From positions 1 through 64,000 of the forward strand of contig NZ_MATO01000001.1 in assembly GCF_001700325.1 (NCBI RefSeq): a DNA stretch of 64,000 nucleotides. The letters run 5' to 3'. Below the pieces are notes generated by a model. It saw only the letters and a list, made by a program, of their open reading frames with translations. It ran no database searches and had not been told where the DNA came from. The stretch is from Caryophanon latum. Its GTDB lineage: Bacteria; Bacillota; Bacilli; Bacillales_A; Planococcaceae. Below are positions 1 through 10,032 of this stretch, piece after piece (the first letter of the stretch is position 1; each line of letters begins with the position of its first letter). A program made the translations under genes and the position numbers.

Positions 1-185
1 ATAGTCTTTTTTCAAAGTGTCTATCGTATAGGGTACATTTTAAAGCTCGAAATGCCAATGCCTGTTTTTTTATGCAGCTTCGTCAACGTTAACCGCGGCT
101 CGTCCTCGCTAAATGCGCGCAAAATAACGCCTACTTTATGTACTGATTGCATCGTGTAATTTTTTTGAAACGTTGCCTCATCCAT
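1..185 (-). pseudogene. IclR-like transcriptional regulator, N-terminal part, reading frame disrupted
   Basis: Reading starts at the ATG at 183-185, behind a good ribosome binding site (AGGTGGTGG). The first ~47 residues look like the winged-helix DNA-binding domain of an IclR-family regulator: a helix with SVHKVGVILRAFS, then LTLTKLHKKTGIGISS as the helix-turn-helix. The frame then meets a TAG at 21-23. Skipping one T after GISS gives an open frame to the window edge, so a one-base frameshift (real or a sequencing error) is likely. The family call rests on this short pattern only; another HTH family is possible. It lies downstream of trpEG in the same direction, separated by a terminator. 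Confidence 0.42.
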
Positions 186-360
186 TTGTCCACCACCTGT
201 CTTCCTTCACCATGATACGTCCATTGTAATAATTAACCGCATCAAAATCAACCACTTTATTTATTAAAAATACGCATTTTCGATAAATTATTTTACACAA
301 AGTAGAAAACAACTCGATGTCACGACATGCTACTGAAGGCGTTACACCGTTATTTCATCC

Positions 361-399
361 AAAAAAAATGACGCTAGCAAATGAAATTGCTAACGTCAA
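361..399 (-). terminator. Intrinsic terminator after trpG
   Basis: On the minus strand, stem GACGTTAGCAA pairs with TTGCTAGCGTC around a short loop and is followed by a run of eight T. It lies just past the trpG stop codon and ends the trpEG transcript. Confidence 0.85.
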
Positions 400-414
400 T
401 TTAATTAAATTACA

Positions 415-1002
415 TTATACTACTATTTTTTGTGCCGCCGCTTGTAGGAAGTTTTCAATCATTTTACTGCCGTCTGGTGTGCCGATTGACTCTGGGTGGA
501 ACTGTAAGCCAAATAACAAATGATCGCGATGTCGAATCGCCATAATTTCACCATCATCAGTCGTCTTCGCTTGCACAACGAACTCGACTGGCAACGTATC
601 CTCTGCAATAACGAGCGAATGGTAACGCATAATTTCGACGTCCTCTGGCAGTGACACAAATAAATCCGTGCCGCTATGAGCGATGTTTGACATTTTGCCG
701 TGCACGATGTTTTCTGCGCGCACGACCGATGCACCGAACGCTTCACCGATTGCCTGATGCCCTAAGCAAATGCCGAGAATCGGGTATTTCGTGTGCAGCT
801 GCTGAATAATCGCAACCGTATTCCCTGCATCGCGCGGATGACCTGGACCAGGTGATAAAATAATTGCTTCTGGTGCAAGCGCATCAATTTGTTCAATCGT
901 TAACGCATCATTGCGCACAACTTGCACGTCTTTTCCTAATGCCCCAACTTGTTGGTATAAGTTATACGTAAATGAATCGTAATTATCAATTAATAAAATC
1001 AT
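415..1002 (-). CDS. trpG: Anthranilate synthase component II (glutamine amidotransferase)
   Basis: 195-residue class I glutamine amidotransferase. It releases ammonia from glutamine for anthranilate synthesis by TrpE, the first committed step to tryptophan. The catalytic triad is visible: nucleophile Cys79 in GICLGHQ, and His169 and Glu171 in QFHPES. It overlaps the end of trpE by 4 bp, so translation is coupled and the two form one complex. In many Bacillales this subunit (PabA/TrpG) also serves p-aminobenzoate synthase; no pab gene is seen here, and the T-box upstream of trpE argues for a tryptophan role. Length is normal. Confidence 0.93.
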   Translation of the reverse strand: MILLIDNYDSFTYNLYQQVGALGKDVQVVRNDALTIEQIDALAPEAIILSPGPGHPRDAGNTVAIIQQLHTKYPILGICLGHQAIGEAFGASVVRAENIVHGKMSNIAHSGTDLFVSLPEDVEIMRYHSLVIAEDTLPVEFVVQAKTTDDGEIMAIRHRDHLLFGLQFHPESIGTPDGSKMIENFLQAAAQKIVV

Positions 1003-2381
1003 ACGCGCACCTCCAGTAATGCTTTTGCTTTATTTAATGTTTCCTCATATTCGCTCTCTGGCACCGAATCATATACGACACCAGCACCTGCTTGCACGTG
1101 CGCTTTGCCATCTTTTACGACCATCGTGCGAATTGCTAGCGCTAAGTCCATATCGCCGCTTACTGAAATGTAACCGACCGCACCTGCATATACGCCGCGC
1201 TTTACGTGCTCTTGCTCATTAATAATTTGCATCGCACGAATTTTCGGCGCACCAGATACCGTCCCTGCTGGCAATGCAGAAATGAGCGCATCAATTGCAT
1301 TGTATTCGCTACGCAGCTTACCAGTTACTTCTGAAACGATGTGCATCACATGCTTGTAATACTCAATCGTCATATATTTCGTCACTTCAACCGAACCGAT
1401 TTCTGAAATTTTGCCGATGTCGTTACGTCCTAAATCAACGAGCATGCGATGTTCCGCGATTTCCTTCTCGTCTGCTAGTAACGCCTTTGCAGTTTGCTCG
1501 TCCTCTTCCTTCGTCTTGCCGCGCTTTTTCGTCCCAGCAATCGGGTTCGTCGTCACAAAGCCGTCCTTTACTTTAATTAAGCTCTCTGGTGACGTCCCTA
1601 AAATTGTGTAGTCATCGTACGCCATGTAAAACATGTACGGTGATGCATTTGACGTACGCAGCTTGCGATATAGCGAAAACGGATTGCCGCTAAAGTCCGA
1701 CGTAAAGCGCTGCGATAAAACAACTTGGAAAATATCGCCGTTACGAATATGTTCCTTCGCTTCCTCAACCATGTCAATAAAGCGTGATTTCTCAATCGTC
1801 GGTGCGAATTGTACGTGCGCATCACTTTCTTCTGTAAACGCCTTGCCGCTATGAATGTGCTGCTCCATTTGCGCCACTTGTGCTTGTAGCTGCTCGTTCG
1901 TCTTATCGTCGAATAAGTCAATTGCTGCAAGTGTTACGGTTTGATGTAAATGGTCAAAAATGATAAACGTATCATAAAAGAAGACGTTCACATCTGGCAT
2001 GTTTAGCTCATCATGTAAAGACTCACCAATGTTTTCAAAGTAAAACGCTGTATCGTACGCGAAGTGACCGATCGCCCCGCCGAAAAAGCTAAACGGTAAA
2101 TGTTCATGCGTTGCTGGCATGATGCTGCGTAAATACGTAATCGCATTTTCGTTATGCGTCGTCGCCTCGCCACCTTTTGTGAACGTGCACGACTGCCCTG
2201 TCCCAACTAGCTGTGCGACTGGGTTAATAGCGATAAATGAATAACGACCGCTTTCTTCATGCTTTGCTGAAGATTCAAACAGCATTTTATTGTTGCCTTC
2301 TAGTGCGCTATAAAGTGAAATCGGTGTTAATGTGTCGCCTGCTAATTGCTTTGTTACATATTGTCTCGTCTGAACTGTCAT
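999..2381 (-). CDS. trpE: Anthranilate synthase component I
   Basis: 460-residue chorismate-utilising enzyme that makes anthranilate from chorismate with ammonia supplied by TrpG. The C-terminal chorismate-binding domain carries the family signatures LVDLGRNDIGKI, ALPAGTVSGAPK and AGAGVVYDS. The N-terminal regulatory domain is present. The ATG follows an AGAGGAG site. Expression should be controlled by the tRNA-Trp T-box immediately upstream. The rest of the trp pathway (trpD, C, F, A) does not follow; trpG is followed by a terminator, so the operon is only trpEG. Confidence 0.95.
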   Translation of the reverse strand: MTVQTRQYVTKQLAGDTLTPISLYSALEGNNKMLFESSAKHEESGRYSFIAINPVAQLVGTGQSCTFTKGGEATTHNENAITYLRSIMPATHEHLPFSFFGGAIGHFAYDTAFYFENIGESLHDELNMPDVNVFFYDTFIIFDHLHQTVTLAAIDLFDDKTNEQLQAQVAQMEQHIHSGKAFTEESDAHVQFAPTIEKSRFIDMVEEAKEHIRNGDIFQVVLSQRFTSDFSGNPFSLYRKLRTSNASPYMFYMAYDDYTILGTSPESLIKVKDGFVTTNPIAGTKKRGKTKEEDEQTAKALLADEKEIAEHRMLVDLGRNDIGKISEIGSVEVTKYMTIEYYKHVMHIVSEVTGKLRSEYNAIDALISALPAGTVSGAPKIRAMQIINEQEHVKRGVYAGAVGYISVSGDMDLALAIRTMVVKDGKAHVQAGAGVVYDSVPESEYEETLNKAKALLEVRV

Positions 2382-2411
2382 CTAATCTCCTCTTTCTCTG
2401 CTCGTCTCGTA

Positions 2412-2640
2412 ACACAAAAAAGGCCCCCCGTCACAAAAAGGACGAGAGACCGTGGTGCCACCTTTATTGATTACAAAATGTAATCGTCTACTAGCTTGCG
2501 TAACGTGCGCTACCCCGCCTTAGCATTATCCGCATAAGGAGCTCCAAAGTCCATTCACAACTGCACTTATGCTGATTCGCACCGACCATCAGCTCTCTAC
2601 AATAAGCGATTCAATTGCTACTACTCTTTTTCACAGCTTC
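2412..2640 (-). promoter_or_regulatory. T-box riboswitch (tRNA-Trp) controlling trpEG
   Basis: Minus-strand leader with the T-box sequence AGGTGGCACCACG at 2451-2463, followed by a GC-rich terminator (an 11-bp stem with G-U pairs) and six T at 2412-2417. A long stem I region lies upstream. A TGG codon in the expected specifier setting (GAA-TGG-ACT, 2551-2553) fits reading of uncharged tRNA-Trp. The upstream boundary is approximate. Confidence 0.9.
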
Positions 2641-2713
2641 ATTTATTACGTTTATTATAAATTAAATTTTTCGAATATTCAATTCTTATTTCAAAAAAAC
2701 AATTGTAAACATA

Positions 2714-3484
2714 TTACGGCTGTTGCACGCGCGGCTGAAGTTGTGGCGTGCGCTCGAGCTGCTCAATAAACGAGCGCGTCTTAAAGCGCAGCCCTCCCTG
2801 CTCCTCATATAGCGTCGACACAATTTTACGAATAAAATATTTCGTTTCCTTCTTTAGCTCGAGCTTGCCAACTTGCTCAATCGGCATTTCGTAAAACATG
2901 CGAATGAGCTTCAGCTGCGTCGGCGTTAAGCGAATGATGTACGGATCGACATGGAAGCAGCGATGACAAATGAAGCCACCCTCCCCAAACGAAAATGCAA
3001 ACTCGCCTTCTGTTGCACCACATGCAGCACATTCATGTAAAATCGGTTGCACCCCGATAAGCGGCAACATTTTCCATTCAACGAACAAGCTAATTGCCTC
3101 TGGGTCATATTCTTCCTCAATCGCTTGCATCGCCTGGTGTAATACCTCGTACACGTACGGCTGCGTCTGCCCTTCTTCGACGACGCGGTCAATAAGCTCT
3201 AAAATAAAGCTCGCATGCGCAGTCGCCACGATATCTTGATGAATGTGACGCATCGTTTGAATGTGCTCACCTTGTTGAAGTGTACCCATACCAGACGTAT
3301 GATGCACCATGAAGCTACCGATTGTAAATGGTTGCGTCACCGCTGCTAAACGGCTGCGCGGCTTTTTCGCACCACGCGCCATGACCGCTACTTTCCCTGC
3401 CTCGCGTGTCATGAGTATGACGATTTTATTTGATTCTCCGTATGCTCGAACTTTTATGACAATGCCTTCCCATTTATGAAGCAT
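2714..3484 (-). CDS. recO: DNA repair protein RecO
   Basis: RecO loads RecA with RecR/RecF on gapped, SSB-coated DNA. The N-terminal OB fold (EGIVIKVRAYGESNKI) and the zinc motif CAAC...CHRC in the C-terminal half are both visible. Start chosen at the ATG giving MLHKWEGIV, which matches the family; a GTG four codons upstream (3496) sits too close to the AGAGG site but cannot be excluded. About 256 residues, normal length. It is the last gene of the ybeY-era-recO block, as in B. subtilis, but trpE rather than glyQ follows. Confidence 0.93.
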   Translation of the reverse strand: MLHKWEGIVIKVRAYGESNKIVILMTREAGKVAVMARGAKKPRSRLAAVTQPFTIGSFMVHHTSGMGTLQQGEHIQTMRHIHQDIVATAHASFILELIDRVVEEGQTQPYVYEVLHQAMQAIEEEYDPEAISLFVEWKMLPLIGVQPILHECAACGATEGEFAFSFGEGGFICHRCFHVDPYIIRLTPTQLKLIRMFYEMPIEQVGKLELKKETKYFIRKIVSTLYEEQGGLRFKTRSFIEQLERTPQLQPRVQQP

Positions 3485-3547
3485 GCGGAACGACACATCC
3501 TCTCATTTTGAATGATTCACAAATTTATTGATCTACTTGAACATATG

Positions 3548-3680
3548 TGTTGATTAGCTAATAATTGACTGTTCCCCTAGGAGTCTCGTCGCCCACGCTC
3601 AACCATGATAATGTTGTACTTGATTAAAGTTAGGCAACAGAACAACCGTTTAGCTGTATCTATACACAACAAAGGGCTAT
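3548..3680. repeat. Truncated type B intergenic repeat
   Basis: Begins with the 11-bp end sequence TGTTGATTAGC (3548-3558). It keeps only the 3' part of the type B core (TTCCCCTAGGAGTCTCG, from 3573) and a degenerate tail (GTTTAGCTGTAT) seen in other copies. It occupies most of the era-recO gap, where yqzL would be expected in B. subtilis. Confidence 0.6.
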
Positions 3681-3704
3681 GCGAACGTGTCGCATAGCCC
3701 TTTT
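3671..3704 (-). terminator. Terminator after era
   Basis: GGGCTATGCGA pairs with TCGCATAGCCC around a 5-nt loop. The hairpin is nearly symmetric; the T tract is stronger on the plus strand, but the only gene ending here is era. Confidence 0.65.
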
Positions 3705-3715
3705 ATTATACCATA

Positions 3716-4632
3716 TTAATACTCGTCTTCACGGAATCCGAAATCGCGTAAATGCGTCGATTTGTTGCGCCAATCTTTTTGCACTTTCACCCAAAGCTCT
3801 AAGTATACTTTTGAACCTAAAAGCATTTCGATATCTTTACGTGCACGTGTGCCGACTTCTTTTAATAAAGCACCGCGCTTACCGATGACGATTCCTTTTT
3901 GTGAATCGCGCTCAACCATAATTGTCGCCTGTACGCGAATCATATTTTCTTTCTCTTCGTCTGGTTTAATTTTATCGATCACTACAGCGATTGAATGTGG
4001 AATCTCCTCGCGTGTTAAGTGCAGTACCTTTTCACGAATAAGCTCAGAAATGATGAAACGCTCTGGATGATCCGTCACCTGGTCCGCTGGGTAATATTGC
4101 GGTCCTTCTGGTAAATACTTTTCAATCGTTTCTAGCAAACTTTCTACATTGTTACCTTGTAGCGCAGAGATTGGCATAATTTCTGCAAACTCATAGCGCT
4201 CTTTATAGCCTTCGATAATTGATAACAATGAGTCTGGGTGCACTTGGTCGATTTTATTAATGACTAAAAAGACAGGCGTTTTCGTACCTTCAAGTAGCTC
4301 CATAATGAATTCGTCGCCTTTACCTAGCTGCTGCTCAGCGTTGACCATAAACATAATTAAGTCGACTTCACGCAGCGTATTTTTCGCTGTTTTTAACATG
4401 AACTCGCCTAGCTTATGCTTTGGCTTATGAATACCTGGTGTGTCAATGAAAATCATTTGGCTTTCCGGGTTCGTTAATACACCTTGTACTTTGTTACGCG
4501 TCGTTTGCGGTTTGTCTGACATGATCGCAATTTTTTGTCCGATGACACGGTTTAACAATGTCGATTTCCCTACGTTTGGACGTCCAATAATTGAAATGAA
4601 GCCCGATTTAAATCCTTGTCGTTGTTCTAACA

Positions 4633-4633
<1 letters not shown>
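3716..4633 (-). CDS. era: GTPase Era
   Basis: Essential GTPase that binds the 3' end of 16S rRNA and helps mature the 30S subunit. N-terminal GTPase domain with G1 [10 protein letters not shown]3 DTPG and G4 NKID; C-terminal KH RNA-binding domain with [13 protein letters not shown]. 305 residues, the usual length. The start ATG overlaps the cdd stop by one base (TAATG), so the two are translationally coupled. Confidence 0.97.
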
Positions 4634-5379
<746 letters not shown>

Positions 5380-5393
<14 letters not shown>

Positions 5394-5865
5394 TACGGTC
5401 ACGCTCTAAGCCGTATGACAGTAAAATTTCGTCTTGCTTGCCGAACATTTTTTTCTCATCGACGTCATTCATATGATCGTAGCCGAGTAAATGTAGAAAG
5501 CCGTGCACCGCTAAAAATCCTAGCTCGCGCTCAAATGTATGTCCGAAATCGTCCGCTTGCTCGCGCGTGCGGTCAATCGAAATGATGATGTCACCGAGCA
5601 TGCGTGGCATTCCTTCGATCACGACTTCCATTTCGCCGTCACCAAGCTCTTCCATTGCAAATGAAATAACATCTGTCGGCTGGTCTTTATCGCGGTATTC
5701 GCGGTTAATTTCTTGAATCGCGTCGTTCGTCACAAACGTCACTGATACTTCTGTGCCGTCTTCAATGCTTTCAATTGTTGCGGCGTGCTGTAGTAACGAC
5801 TCAACAAGCTCAACATGCGCCTGCTGTACTTCATTCGTTTCATCTAAAAAATCAATGTGTAACAT
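5380..5865 (-). CDS. ybeY: Endoribonuclease YbeY (rRNA maturation factor)
   Basis: Single-strand metallo-endoribonuclease for 16S rRNA 3'-end maturation and 70S quality control. The zinc motif [11 protein letters not shown] gives ligands H121, H125 and H131. The ATG at 5865 (MLHIDFLD) has an AGGGA site at good spacing; the longer frame would add 18 residues overlapping pgpH. 161 residues, normal. It sits between pgpH and dgkA. Confidence 0.95.
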
Positions 5866-5878
5866 ATTGTCCCTACTT

Positions 5879-7981
5879 TCAATCTTTTGGATACTCAATA
5901 CGTGAGTGAAAAATGCCATTTAACGTTTCACAAAATGCTAGTTCCATTTGCTTTAATTCTTTCACCGAAATGTCACACTCATCAAATTGATGGTCGAGTA
6001 AACGATCTTTCGTAATACTTTGAATGAGCGTGCGAATTTTTTCCGGCGTTGGATCTTTTAACGAGCGTACCGCAGCTTCTACGCTGTCCGCTACACTAAT
6101 AATAGCAGCTTCTTTCGTTTGCGGCTTCGATCCGGGGTAACGGAATTGTCCATCTGCTACTTCTATACCCAATTCCTTCGCCTTATGCACAAAAAATTTC
6201 AACTCGCTCGTGCCGTGATGCTGCAACGCGATGTCGATAATTTCCTGTGGCATTTTATATTCCGCTAATAGCTGTGCCCCGTAAGTCGTATGCTCAATAA
6301 TAATACGTGCGCTTTCGTCTGGTGGCAAGTCGTCGTGCGGGTTTTTCCCCATTTGATTTTCAATAAAATACGCTGGGCGCTTCGTTTTTCCAATATCGTG
6401 ATAATAGCAGCCAACGCGCGCGAGCAATCCGTCCGCACCAATCGCTTCACAGGCCGTCTCCGCTAAGTTCGCCACCATAATGCTATGATGATAAGTCCCC
6501 GGCGTTTCCGTTAAAATTTTCTTTAATAACGGATGATTCGGATTTGATAGTTCGATCAAACGCATCGTTGACAAAATGCCAAATCCTGACTCAAAAAACG
6601 GCAATAGTCCAAGCGTTAGCATCCCAGAAAGCATACCTGACACGAGCGCTGCCGATGCGTAAAAAACAAGCTCCTCTACTGTGTACGTCGTTTGTGTCAT
6701 AATGATGTAAAAGAAAATATACAGCGCATTCATCGTTGACACGAGCGCGCATGCTTTTAAAACGTGCGATGTTTTTTCACCTGTTCGTAAATATAATAGC
6801 GCCGTCACACTACCAAATAGCACGTACAGTACAACTTCTGCACTCATGACCGCTCCGTACTGCGTATTCATCATCACACCTGCTGTAGCCGCCATTAAAA
6901 CACTCGTAATCAGTGCGACTTTTTCGTTAATCAGTAGACGTAACAACATTGCCGTCAATGCCGTTGGAAATAAAAACGCAATATGCACGGTAAATTCATC
7001 TGCTACGAAGCTTAAAATTTTAAGCAATGCAAGCCCTAGTACATAAACGAAAAACACCATCGTCACCGCATTTTGCTTGCGGGCATTCGTCGCGCCCCAC
7101 TGATTAAATAGCATATATAACACACACATTTGCAAAATCGTCACAACACTTAAACCGATCCCCATACGAATGTTTGACTCATCATTTAACAAACCGAGCA
7201 ATTCGAGTTGACGATAAATATCTTTCGTTACACGCTCTCCCTCTTGCACAATAATTTGCCCTTGCAAAATACGCGTTTCCTCGACTAAATTCTTCGCCTG
7301 CTGCCTGCGTGCATCGGTCATATCCTCGTTGTATGTTTCCGTCTCAACAATCGAGCTGCGTGCCATCACAACGATAATATTTACAAGCTCTGCTGGAAAC
7401 ACGCTTTGCATACGCACCGTTTGCTCAATGCGACTTTGAATCGATGCAATATCGTCCTCACGAATCGCCTTCGTTAACATTTGCCCTACCGTTTTTGATA
7501 ATAACGCACGCGATGCCTCTAAATCGGTCACTTGCTGGCTAAGCAGTAGCTTTAACTGCTCATCGGTAAAGCGAAATGGAAACTGCTTCTCATCGATGCT
7601 ACTTAAACGCTTTTTGAGCTGCTCAAGCTTGTCGTCTAGCGTATCTCCATCTTTACTACTTGTTAGCGTATCGGTCACATAACCAAAAAACGAATCAATC
7701 ATCGCTGCTTGATTTTTTGCCATGCTTTCATTAAATGTATACACCGGCTCAACTTGCTCAGCTGCAAGCAAACGATCCTGCTCGGTTTTTGCTTCGTCGA
7801 CAATCGTTTTTGGTGAACGAATCGTCTCCGGTGCGAGTTGCAACTCCTCTACTGTATATGTATATTCTTGAATATTACTATGCATGAATAAAAATTGAAC
7901 GAGTCCTGTTAACGCTAATACAATTAATAAAAAGTAACGAAATCCAATATAATCGCTAATTTTTTTCACTTTCTTTTGCAA
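5879..7981 (-). CDS. pgpH: Cyclic di-AMP phosphodiesterase PgpH (7TM-HD protein)
   Basis: Membrane HD-domain protein that hydrolyses c-di-AMP. It has one N-terminal membrane helix, a long extracellular 7TMR-HD-like domain to about residue 270, a seven-helix membrane segment (~280-480), and a cytoplasmic HD domain with [18 protein letters not shown] and the later HHGT. The start is TTG behind GGAGGTGG. 700 residues, typical. It is downstream of phoH with a weak hairpin between them. Confidence 0.94.
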   Translation of the reverse strand: MQKKVKKISDYIGFRYFLLIVLALTGLVQFLFMHSNIQEYTYTVEELQLAPETIRSPKTIVDEAKTEQDRLLAAEQVEPVYTFNESMAKNQAAMIDSFFGYVTDTLTSSKDGDTLDDKLEQLKKRLSSIDEKQFPFRFTDEQLKLLLSQQVTDLEASRALLSKTVGQMLTKAIREDDIASIQSRIEQTVRMQSVFPAELVNIIVVMARSSIVETETYNEDMTDARRQQAKNLVEETRILQGQIIVQEGERVTKDIYRQLELLGLLNDESNIRMGIGLSVVTILQMCVLYMLFNQWGATNARKQNAVTMVFFVYVLGLALLKILSFVADEFTVHIAFLFPTALTAMLLRLLINEKVALITSVLMAATAGVMMNTQYGAVMSAEVVLYVLFGSVTALLYLRTGEKTSHVLKACALVSTMNALYIFFYIIMTQTTYTVEELVFYASAALVSGMLSGMLTLGLLPFFESGFGILSTMRLIELSNPNHPLLKKILTETPGTYHHSIMVANLAETACEAIGADGLLARVGCYYHDIGKTKRPAYFIENQMGKNPHDDLPPDESARIIIEHTTYGAQLLAEYKMPQEIIDIALQHHGTSELKFFVHKAKELGIEVADGQFRYPGSKPQTKEAAIISVADSVEAAVRSLKDPTPEKIRTLIQSITKDRLLDHQFDECDISVKELKQMELAFCETLNGIFHSRIEYPKD

Positions 7982-8061
7982 TACGCCACCTCCACATCTG
8001 CCCTTCTATCATATCAACTAGCAATAAAAACATCGAGCTGAAATATTTTTCTCCAAAAACA

Positions 8062-8096
8062 AAAGGTGACTTCTGCGCTTGCGCTTCCATCACCTT
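8062..8096 (-). terminator. Weak terminator or attenuator between phoH and pgpH
   Basis: Minus-strand AAGGTGA pairs with TCACCTT around a loop containing a small inner hairpin (GCGCAAGCGC), followed by TTTTGTTTTT. It probably allows partial read-through into pgpH. Confidence 0.45.
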
Positions 8097-8106
8097 GCTC
8101 GCCCAT

Positions 8107-9066
8107 TTATTTCGCTTCTGCGTTTGAGTATGCCTCAATGACTTTTGCGACGATTGGATGGCGCACAACATCGCCTTGCTCGAAGTATAAAAAGCGAATA
8201 TCTTCTACGTGACGTAACGTGCGCTCTGCAATAATTAAGCCACTTTCCGTATTTTTCGGTAAATCGATTTGTGTTTTATCGCCTGTAATGACCATTTTCG
8301 AACCGAAGCCTAATCGCGTTAAAAACATTTTCATTTGCTGATGCGTCGTATTTTGTGCTTCGTCTAAAATAACGAATGCATCATCTAACGTACGTCCACG
8401 CATATATGCAAGCGGCGCAATTTCAATTGTGCCACGCTCGATTAAACGCTCCGTTTGCTCAGCTCCGTACATGTCGTTTAACGCGTCATATAACGGGCGT
8501 AAATACGGGTCGACCTTTTCCTTCAAATCCCCTGGTAAAAAGCCGAGCGACTCGCCTGCTTCAACAGCTGGACGCGTCAGTACAATGCGCTTTACTTGAC
8601 CCGTTTTTAATGCTTGCGTTGCCATGACGACCGCTAAATAAGTCTTCCCTGTACCAGCTGGGCCGATACCAAATACTAAATCATTATGGCGAATTGCTTG
8701 AATGTATGCACGTTGCCCCATCGTTTTTGCACGAATCGGCTTGCCCTTCGTCGTACGTGCGATTTCTACATCATATAGCTCCGCAAAATATTCAATCGTT
8801 CCTTTATTCGTCATTTCAATAGCCGTTGCAACGTCGCGCGTGTCGATGTTAATGCCTTTACGCACAACTTGTAACAACGCCAGTAGCAGCTCGGTTACTT
8901 GGCTACGCGCATCTTCTTCTCCAACAAGGTGAATCGTTTCACCACGCGTGATCATTTGCACGTGAAATGCTTCTTCAATCAACTTTAAATTTTGGTCAGA
9001 CATGCCAAGTAACATGACTGCTTCTGCTGGGTTATCTAATAATAACGGCGAAATATTTTCTGTCAT
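8107..9066 (-). CDS. phoH: PhoH-family ATPase
   Basis: Cytoplasmic P-loop ATPase of the PhoH family, linked to RNA metabolism and found next to ybeY in most Firmicutes. Walker A GPAGTGKT lies at residues ~135-142 and Walker B VILDEAQN at ~232. An N-terminal KH-like region precedes the ATPase. 319 residues, normal. The exact biochemical role is not settled for the family. The ATG has AAGGGAG upstream. Genes yqfC and yqfD, which precede phoH in spore formers, are missing here. Confidence 0.93.
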   Translation of the reverse strand: MTENISPLLLDNPAEAVMLLGMSDQNLKLIEEAFHVQMITRGETIHLVGEEDARSQVTELLLALLQVVRKGINIDTRDVATAIEMTNKGTIEYFAELYDVEIARTTKGKPIRAKTMGQRAYIQAIRHNDLVFGIGPAGTGKTYLAVVMATQALKTGQVKRIVLTRPAVEAGESLGFLPGDLKEKVDPYLRPLYDALNDMYGAEQTERLIERGTIEIAPLAYMRGRTLDDAFVILDEAQNTTHQQMKMFLTRLGFGSKMVITGDKTQIDLPKNTESGLIIAERTLRHVEDIRFLYFEQGDVVRHPIVAKVIEAYSNAEAK

Positions 9067-9255
9067 TCACTCAATCTCCCTTACATGTTCACAAAATGTT
9101 ATGTATCCTCTAACTGTATCATAATTCTTTTCGATACGTCGTTCTCTTATTGTAACGTTTTTGTATCATTTACGCTATCGACACGTCGCTTTCGTTTGTT
9201 TTTAACAAAAGAAAAGAGGCTATATACATTGAACTGAATATTGTACCATTCTTTT

Positions 9256-9346
9256 GTTTCGGCGGACGCTTTTCGCGAAGGGCAACATGATGTTGGTCAC
9301 AAAGGTTCACGCCACGCCCGCGGAAAGCCTGCCTCGATGTGAAGAG
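9256..9346 (-). repeat. Type A intergenic repeat
   Basis: In reverse orientation, one end has GGCGGACGCTTTTCGCG and the other CCACGCCCGCGGAAAGCC-TGCCTCG, matching the type A core ends. The 492-bp gap 9067-9558 holds this copy, an imperfect direct repeat at 9358-9453, and the terminator of the upstream gene. Confidence 0.7.
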
Positions 9347-9357
9347 CCGACTAACAC

Positions 9358-9453
9358 ATTCACCGTCTATATAAGTTCGAAACTAGCACTGTAGCTAAAC
9401 AGCCGAGTAACACAACTCGAAAATGTATTCACTGCTTATATAAAATAGAAAAC
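9358..9453. repeat. Imperfect direct repeat pair
   Basis: Two related segments, 9358-9382 and 9427-9453, share ATTCAC-(C/T)G followed by TATATAA and GAAAAC-like ends. Each is preceded by AGCCGA-(C/G)-TAACACA. No coding potential. Confidence 0.5.
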
Positions 9454-9459
9454 AAAAAA

Positions 9460-9497
9460 AAGCGTTATCGGAAAAGTTCATTTTCCGATAACGCTCT
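9460..9497 (-). terminator. Intrinsic terminator of the nfeD-floA operon
   Basis: AGCGTTATCGGAAAA pairs with TTTTCCGATAACGCT, a perfect 15-bp stem with a 5-nt loop and T8 on the minus strand. It ends the nfeD-floA-unknown transcript. Confidence 0.92.
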
Positions 9498-9558
9498 TTT
9501 GCTGTTTAACTACACTTCGTTTCGCGAACGCTTGACGTTCACTTCTGTTCCAAACTAG

Positions 9559-10002
9559 TTATGCACGCTGCTTTGCTTTCGGTTTGCCTAGCACCTCTGC
9601 CATAATGATCGCCTGCTGCATTTGCGTATAACTTGTTGGAAATTCAAGTGCATCGCTACGTGCTTCAACGGCGCGTACCGCTTGCTGACGATCTTTCATC
9701 CGCTCTTCAAGTGACTGGCGCAATTCCATCGTATCCGTCTGCTTTGGAGCTAGCGGTGCTGCTTGCTCCTTCGTTGACAGCTGTGTCATGACATCACGGG
9801 CGAAATCATCTAGCGACTTCGTTTCGATTTTTGGACGCGCTGACTTACGAGGTGCTAATTTCCCTTGCGCCTGTGTCGTCTCAACTGGTGGCAACTCTTT
9901 TTGTGGTATGAACGGCTTCGTCGGGCTTGCTTTTTTATCTTCCTTTTTGTTCATGAACGATGTCAAAACCCCGATTAAAAGCGCTATTAATAATCCTTCC
10001 AC
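9559..10002 (-). CDS. Membrane-anchored protein of unknown function
   Basis: I do not recognise the family. 147 residues: a short hydrophobic helix at residues 3-17, then a lysine/proline-rich, probably disordered segment (20-65) and a polar, partly helical C-terminal half ending in KPKAKQRA. The start is GTG, with AAGGAT a little far upstream. It follows floA by 30 bp and shares its terminator, so it is probably co-transcribed with nfeD-floA and may act at the membrane with the flotillin. It occupies the yqfB position of B. subtilis, but I cannot show homology. Confidence 0.7.
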   Translation of the reverse strand: MEGLLIALLIGVLTSFMNKKEDKKASPTKPFIPQKELPPVETTQAQGKLAPRKSARPKIETKSLDDFARDVMTQLSTKEQAAPLAPKQTDTMELRQSLEERMKDRQQAVRAVEARSDALEFPTSYTQMQQAIIMAEVLGKPKAKQRA

Positions 10003-10032
10003 GTCAGCGTCACATCCTTTCTACGCGTTCAC

